From: Microvelia longipes
Lineage: Eukaryota > Arthropoda > Insecta > Hemiptera > Veliidae
DNA length: 64,000 bases
Assembly (NCBI GenBank): GCA_018340805.1
Contig: JACMZG010001908.1
Coordinates: forward strand, 50,703,998-50,767,997
Direction: 5' to 3'
The notes under the pieces are model-generated. The model worked only from the letters and a program-made list of their open reading frames with translations, was not told the origin of the DNA and did not search any database. Position 1 is the first letter of the stretch; the number at the start of each line of letters is the position of its first letter. Position numbers and translations under genes: made by a program. Below are positions 57,373-64,000 of the stretch, one piece after another.

Positions 57373-58219
57373 GTTAGTGAAAGTAAAGCCAGGCTAAGAA
57401 TAACGTAAGTGACTAAAAACGAAGTTCTCGGTTCTTGAAGACAAACGTCTTCTAGTAGCATTGCGGAGCTAATGTGACTACGGGTTTAAACATAAAACCA
57501 ATGTGGCTACGAAGGGGCCCCGAGGGCTGACGCTGCCTAGCGGCTTAAGGAAAGCCAATGGCCTCTTATTAAATAGCAGATTCTAGCGATTAATCCTTTG
57601 ACGAAAATCTACCGGTCATCAAACTCTAGTGTACGTACTCATATGCTGTGGCCCCAACCATACTATATCCGATCTTTTATTTTTTTAGGAAGAGGGGATA
57701 TAAAATTAAAATAAATTAGTGCATTCCAGTGCGTCGTCAAGATTACTTTTTAAAATAAAATGCATCAAAAGTTATCAAAAATTTAAGATAAGGGAAATCA
57801 TTTAACAAAAAAAAAATTACTATTCTACATAGAATCCTTTAAATTATCAAAACATAAATTTGCATATTCAAAAAACTAAAACTCTTTATCGTAAATTTAG
57901 ATTGCACAAAAACACTTCGTGTATCGGAAAATAAATATTCATGAATCGTTTCGACCAAAGTTGAACCACCTAGGTTGAATAAATTTGGTTCCTAAAATCA
58001 ATTATTTATAAACAAATTAACGCAAAGAAGATAACGATAGTCATTATCGGAAACGATAAAAATGATATCGTCAATTCACCTCATAAAGTAAGCCAGGTAA
58101 AGTTTTTAAAGCCCATTAAAAGAAAGAAATTAATTGATACTACTTAGGAGTTGGAATAACGAAATACAGCGGGAAACTCGAAAAAAAAAATACTTTTATC
58201 GTTAGCTTTAGACCATTAA
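57373..58219. other. Region between the 67-codon frame and the 42-bp satellite
   Basis: 57380-57660 is GC-richer (AAGGGGCCCCGAGGGCTGAC, CTGCCTAGCGGCTTAAGG) and could be the 3' part of the same decayed gene or element as 57169-57372. Beyond 57670 it is AT-rich and unassigned. No AATAAA placed convincingly after the stop codon. Confidence 0.4.
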
Positions 58220-61200
58220 AAGTACTTTTGAAGTATGTACTTAGTATTTAAAATATTGTAACTATTACAAGTCTAGTACAGTGTACTTAGAAAATATTGT
58301 AACTATAAGTCTGGTACAGTGTACTTTAGAAAATATTGTAACTATTAAGTCCTGGTAAGTACTAGTACAGTGTAAACTTTAGAAAAATATTGTAACTATA
58401 AAGAGTCTGGTACAGTTACTTTAGAAATATTGTAACTATTAAGAGTCTGGTACAGTGTACTTTAGAAAATATTGTAACTATTAAGAGTCTGGTAAAGTGT
58501 ACTTTAGAAAATATTGTAACTATTAAGAGTCTAGTACAGTTACTTTAGAAAATAGTAACTATTAAGAGTACAGTTTACTTTAGGTAACTATAAGAGTCTG
58601 GTACAGGTTTACTTTAGAAAATATTGTAACTATTAAGAGTCTGGTACAGTTTACTTTAGAAAATATTGTAACTATAATGAGTCTGGTAAAGTTTACTTTA
58701 GAAAATATTGTAACTATAAAGAGTCTGGTACAGTTTAATTTAGAAAATATTGTAACTATTAGGAGTCTGTAAGTGTACTTTAGAAAATATGTGACTATTA
58801 AAGAGTCTGGTACAGTTTACTTTAGAAAATATTGTAACTATTAAGAGTCTGGTACAGTTTACTTTAGAAAATATTGTAACTATTAAGAGTCTGGTTACTT
58901 TAGAAAATATTGTAACTATTAAGAGTCTGGTACAGTGTACTTTAGAAAATATTGTGACTATTAAGAGTCTGGTACAGTTTACTTTAGAAAATATTGTAAC
59001 TATTAAGAGTCTGGTACTGTTTACTTTAGAAAATATTGTAACTATTAAGAGTCTGGTACAGTTTACTTTAGAAAATATTGTAACTATTAAGAGTCTAGTA
59101 TAGTGTACTTTAGAAAATATTGTAACTATTAAGAGTCTGGTACAGTGTACTTTAGAAAATATTGTGACTATTAAGAGTCTGGTACAGTTTACTTTAGAAA
59201 ATATTGTAACTATAAGGGTCTGGTACTGTTTACTTTAGAAAATATTGTAACTATTAAGAGTCTAGTATAGTGTACTTTAGAAAATATTGTGACTATTAAG
59301 AGTCTGGTACAGTTTACTTTAGAAAATATTGTAACTATAATGAGTCTGGTAAAGTTTACTTTAGAAAATATTGTAACTATAAAGAGTCTGGTACAGTTTA
59401 CTTTAGAAAATATTGTAACTATAATGAGTCTGGTAAAGTTTACTTTAGAAAATATTGTAACTATAAGAGTCTGGTACAGTTTACTTTAGAAAATATTTGT
59501 AACTATTAAGAGTCTGTACAGTTACTTTAGAAATTTTGTAACTATTAGAGTCTGGTACAGTGTACTTTAGAAATATTGTAACTATAAGAGTCTGGTACAG
59601 TGTACTTTAGAAAATATTGTAACTATTAAGAGTCTGGTACAGTTTACTTTAGAAATATTGTAACTATAAAGAGTCTGGTACAGTTTACTTTAGAAATATT
59701 GTAACTATAAAGAGTCTGGTACAGTTTACTTTAGAAAATATTGTAACTATTAAGAGTCTGGTACAGTGTACTTTAGAAAATATTGTGACTATTAAGAGTC
59801 TGGTACAGTTTACTTTAGAAAATATTGTAACTATTAAGAGTCTGGTACAGTTTACTTTAGAAAATATTGTAACTATTAAGAGTCTAGTATAGTGTACTTT
59901 AGAAAATATTGTAACTATTAGTCTGGTACAGTGTACTTTAGAAATATTGTGACTATTAAGAGTCTGGTACAGTTTACTTTAGAAAATATTGTAACTATAA
60001 GAGTCTGTATTACTTTAGAAAATATTGTAACTATTAAGAGTCTGGTACAGTTTACTTTAGAAAATATTGTAACTATTAAGAGTCTGTATAGTGTACTTTA
60101 GAAAATATTGTAACTATTAAGAGTCTGTACAGTTACTTTAGAAAATATTGTAACTATTAGTACAGTTTACTTTAGAAAATATTGTAACTATTAAGAGTCT
60201 GGTATACTTTAGAAAATATGTAACTATTACTATTAAGAGTCTGGTACAGTTTACTTTAAAAATATTGTAACTATAATGAGTCTGGTAAAGTTTACTTTAG
60301 AAAATATTGTAACTATAAAGAGTCTGGTACAGTTTACTGTAACTATAAGAGTCTGTACAGTTTACTTTAGAAATATTGTAACTTAAGAGTCTGGTACAGT
60401 TTACTTTAGAAATATTGTAAACTATTAAGAGTCTGGTACAGTGACTTTAGAAATTGTAACTATTAAGAGTCTGGTACAGTTACTTTAGAAAATATTGTAA
60501 CTATTTAAGAGTCTGGTACAGTGTACGAAATATTGTAACTATTAAAGAGTCTGTAGTTTCTTTAGAAAATATTGTAACTATAAGAGTCTGGTACAGGTTT
60601 ACTTTAGAAATATTGTAACTATAAAGAGTCTGGTACAGTTTACTTTAGAAAATATTGTAACTATTAAGAGTCTGGTAACAGTGTACTTTAGAAAATATTG
60701 TAACTATTAAGAGTCTGTACAGTTTACTTTAGAAAATATTGTAACTATTAAGATCTGGGTTTACATAGAAATATTGTAACTATTAGAGTCTGTAAGTGTA
60801 CTTTAGAAATATGTAACTAAAAGAGGTACAGTCTGTAACAGTCTGGTACAGTTTACTTTAGAAAATATTGTAACTATAAGAGTCTGGTACAGTTTACTTT
60901 GGTAACTATTAGAAGTGTACTTAGAAATATTGTAACTATTAAGAGTCTGGTACAGTACTTTAGAAAATAACTATTAAGAGTCTGGTACAGTTTACTTTAG
61001 AAAAATATTGTAACTTAGAGTCTGGTACAACTTTAGAAAATATTGTAACTATATACAGTTTCTTTAGAAATATTGTAACTATAAAGAGTCTGTACAGTTT
61101 ACTTTAGAAAAGATTGTAATAAAGAGTCTGTACAGTGACTTTAGAAAAATGTAACTATAAGAGTCTGGTACAGTTACTTAGAAAATATTGTAACTATAAA

Positions 61201-61834
61201 GAGTCTGGTATACTTAGTGAGAGTCTGGTACAGTTTACTTAGAAATATTGTAACTATAAAGAGTCTGTACAGTTTCTTTAGAAAATATTGTAATATAAAG
61301 AGTCTGGTATAGTTTACTTTAGAAAATATTGTAACTATTAAGAGTCTGTACTTTAGAAAATATTGTAACTATTAGGTACAGTGTACTTTGAAAATATTGT
61401 AACTATAAGAGTCTGGTAAAAGGTTTAACTTTAGAAAATATTGTACTTTAATATTGTTAAGAGTCTGGTACAGTTTACTTTAGAGAAGAAAATATTGTAA
61501 CTATTAAGAGTCTGGTACAGTGCACTTTAGAAATTTTTTAACTATTAAGAAGTCTGGTAGTGTACATTGTAACAGTAGTGAAAAATATTGTAACTATTAG
61601 TCTGGTACAGTGTTACTTAGAAAATATTGTACTAGAGTCTGGTAAGTTTACTTTAGAAAATATTGTAACTATTAAGAGTCGGTACAGTTTACTTTAGAAA
61701 ATATTGTAACTATTAAGGGTACAGTTTACTTTAGAAAATATTGTAACTATTACAGTTTACTTAGAAAATATTGAGAAAGTTTACTTTAACTATTAAAGCG
61801 GTACAGTCTGGTACAGTTACTTTAGGAAATATTG
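58220..61834 (+). repeat. 42-bp satellite array, about 3.6 kb
   Basis: The unit is AGAGTCTGGTACAGTTTACT followed by TTAGAAAATATTGTAACTATTA. By unit length, roughly 85 copies. Central copies (58800-59960) are highly alike, while 60100-61800 contains many shortened or scrambled copies. Because 42 is divisible by three, frames such as 59289-59489 stay open with a 14-residue period; this is not a gene. Confidence 0.97.
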
Positions 61835-62029
61835 GATTTTCACAAATAAGCAGTCACACATGTCTCTTTTACCAAAACAAAATGGCGGTGAAATAAGATT
61901 GAAAATACCGACTTGTCTTTTAATTTACCTCTAGCTTACTGGTGGGTGAAAACAATAAGTGGTGGATTTGATGTCTGTCTATCAATTAAACGGTACATTT
62001 TATACGCTTTAGTCCTCGGAATTTTGTTA

Positions 62030-62175
62030 GCCGGGCTCTTCCCTAATTCTTCCCTAAAAAATTGGCGAGAACTTCAGGACTCAACTAATTTTACTCACCT
62101 CTTCGGCGTGGTGGATATGAGGTGACAACAATATTGAAACCTTTTACATACCGGACTTTTCTGCTCTTATTGTAC
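62030..62175 (+). repeat. Repeat F, copy 2
   Basis: GCCGGGCTCTTCCCTAATTC, TACTCACCTCTTCGGCG and TATTGAAACCTTTTAC match 16040-16180. A 70-codon plus-strand frame covers it but lacks recognisable domains. Confidence 0.5.
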
Positions 62176-62604
62176 TCACCACAGGTGCAAGTCCAACAAA
62201 TCGGTAACTAAAAGACAAGCCATATCTAAAGTTTAAAACTAGAAGGTGTAAAGAATGAAAAAATATGACTTTTTTGGTTATTTAATGCTATTATTATTTT
62301 AATCTGGCAAATATTCGATGATTTGATAAAAGACATTGCAACCTAAAGCAAAAGTACTGAGAAGCAAAAATTTTGAATTATAACTCATTACCTTTTATTC
62401 GGTCATATTACTTGATTGATAACTATGAATGAACCTGAATTTATTTACCTGTAACAGAGAAAATAAATCAAATTAGCATAGTCATTATGAAATAAATATG
62501 AATTGAAAGTAAAAATAAAGAGATGGATAACTTATAACTAATGAAACAGGACTTTGAAAAGGAGTTATTCTTTTTTCCTGTTTTTTTCTTTTTTTAAAGA
62601 ATTA

Positions 62605-62950
62605 AAAAAAAGGTACCGGGTTCCTAGGTACTTCCTTCACATCTATGGTCTCGCTTTCCTCGTCCTCAAAATGTCATGATTATCGAAAGCTTAAGGTTTA
62701 ATTACTTAGGTCGCGCTGCGCTTGATTTCTGAATGAAATATTGATTCAAAATCATAGATGCCATGATATTGGATTCGCATCGCTCGTCTTTAGAATGTCA
62801 TAATCACTTAAAGCTTAAGATGGCATTACTACGGTGTTGTAATCTCGACCTCAGAATAAAATAGTGATCCGATGTCTTGACGGAGTTATTAAACTCCGGA
62901 CAAGCATCGCCCGTCCTTAGAAATTAATAATTACTCAAGTTTATCTTGAA
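62605..62950 (-). repeat. Family C terminus followed by a threefold tandem module of about 125 bp
   Basis: A family C-like terminus (GGTACCGGGTTCCTAGG) leads into three units with starts near 62651, 62774 and 62901. Each contains a CGCTCGTCCTTAGAATGTCA-like core followed by a TAATCACT..AAGCTTAAG region. Unit spacing is about 123 and 127 bp. Confidence 0.5.
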
Positions 62951-63384
62951 TAACAAGAAGTAAAGTAAATAGCGCTGGTGTTATACACATCACATTGGTA
63001 CTCCGTTTCAGCGTTTACGTAGTATTTTGAGGAAAAGCAATTCGAGAACAAACTTTAACAACAGCAGAACTTTAAAAAAATATAGGTAACGCTAAAGATC
63101 CTGTCATAGGATATCATAGACCCAATGTGGAATTTGTCATGCTTTGTACATACGCCAGGGTGGAAGGAAACTAAGCACGAGACTTTCAGAACATCTAAAA
63201 CGAACTTCCAGCAATTATTACATATACCTTGTCACTTATAAAAGACCCATCATTTACTATGCTGACAAAGTGTCAAGCTAAACTTTAAAATGTTCAGGAA
63301 CCAGGAGAATATTGGAGATCTCAAACTTAAAGAGTAGGAACCCTATCAGTAAATATCTGATTTCGCGCTAGTAGTAATGGGGTC

Positions 63385-63572
63385 GTTTGCAGTAGACATG
63401 GCGTCATAAAAAATATTTTCCGAATAGCACAACGACAACGGTAGACTGATTTTTTGCACAAAGTTTCAACTCTCTAGCATAAATACACTGGAAGCTTTGA
63501 TGATAACACACATACACACTCACATAAAAATAAACAACTTTGTGAAAACTACTCAGGAGGTCTTAAAACACT
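63385..63572 (-). repeat. Family C fragment joined to family B
   Basis: ATGGCGTCATAAAAAATATTT through CAACTCTCTAGCATAAATAC to ACTCAGGAGGTCTTAAAAC are reverse family C blocks. The copy stops where a 5'-truncated family B element begins (TTTGAGAGGCC). Confidence 0.65.
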
Positions 63573-63849
63573 TTGAGAGGCCAGAAACATCTTTTTGGGG
63601 CTCTCAGGGGTTCTGTGTAACCTCAATGAAACCTCCTGTAAGAGTGAGTTAAGGTTACAATAAATCAATTGTTTTCAGTTTCCCGCACATGCCTTGTATT
63701 TTGATCTGTATTTTTAACACTCTACTGTATAAGTTTCTGAAAGTTTGTACTGATTATTTTATTGTATTTATTAGCGAGGTGGTCAGGTTACTTTTTCCAT
63801 GTTTCAAAATGTAGCCAATAGGACCTCTCTAGTAGTAATATATCTCTAT
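63573..63849 (-). mobile_element. Family B copy, right end intact
   Basis: TGAGAGGCCAGAAACATC, GGGGCTCTCAGGGGTTC and GTGGTCAGGTTAC lead to GTAGTAATATATCTCTATG. The left tip is missing where it meets family C. Confidence 0.7.
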
Positions 63850-64000
63850 GATAAAAACAGTATTAATAAAAGAGAACAAAACAAATAATCAAAACATGTG
63901 CGTACACTTTCTATGGAATCTCATTAAATTCCATTTAAAATGCTACCAATCTGATCTGAAATTCATTTAATGCCTTGTCGTTGTTGTCTGAACACAAGCC

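Noticed and set aside
59289..59489. Frame encoding a 14-residue periodic peptide
   Set aside because: It reads the 42-bp satellite; gaps in adjacent units break every frame.
58220..61834. A CRISPR array
   Set aside because: Units are contiguous without unique spacers, and the host is clearly eukaryotic. The other tandem arrays were rejected for the same reason.

Overview
This window looks like non-coding nuclear DNA from a eukaryote, most likely an invertebrate animal, though the species cannot be named. It is strongly AT-rich, has no long open reading frame, no operon-like layout and no ribosome-binding sites. It is packed with (TA)n and (CA)n microsatellites, minisatellites, tRNA-derived SINEs, hAT-type MITEs and one very abundant dispersed repeat. 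It reads as intergenic or intronic sequence. The only coding candidates are three short stretches: a 67-codon open frame at 57169-57372 (+), and two splice-bounded exon-like segments at 35001-35105 (-) and 9702-9761 (-).

The repeats fall into families, given working letters here. Family C has about 16 annotated copies or pieces. Near one end it carries a block resembling the 5S rRNA internal promoter, and at its termini it carries GCGAAGC-type mini-hairpins. Families A and B are short inverted-repeat elements with 8-bp target duplications (hAT-like). Family D is an inverted pair of copies, 19.3-20.0 kb and 56.6-57.1 kb. Family E is another inverted pair, 22.1-22.5 kb and 53.6-54.0 kb. Family G is a MITE ending in ACTTCGTTCACACG. 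H is one 691-bp element with long inverted ends at 50.2-50.9 kb. SINEs occur at about 1.2, 2.9, 15.3, 31.4, 37.3 and 56.6 kb.

Several insertions can be read as a time series because their target duplications survive. A SINE sits in family A, which sits in a GTTTTAGC duplication. A SINE sits in family C. A family B element and a Penelope/hammerhead-like inverted pair both sit in one family C copy. Family A sits in family B. An A-B junction occurs twice at the same point, so the composite itself was apparently copied.

At least eight unrelated tandem arrays are present, with units of about 44, 24, 38, 34, 50, 17, 81 and 42 bp. The largest is a 3.6-kb, 42-bp satellite at 58.2-61.8 kb that appears to be developing higher-order structure. 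Two strong hairpins stand out: an 86-nt pre-miRNA-like one at 44394-44479 and a GC-rich one at 54934-54977.

No gene system, CRISPR array, genuine rRNA or tRNA gene, or intact transposase or reverse transcriptase was found. Family letters, copy limits and exon calls come from reading by eye. No alignment or database search was run.
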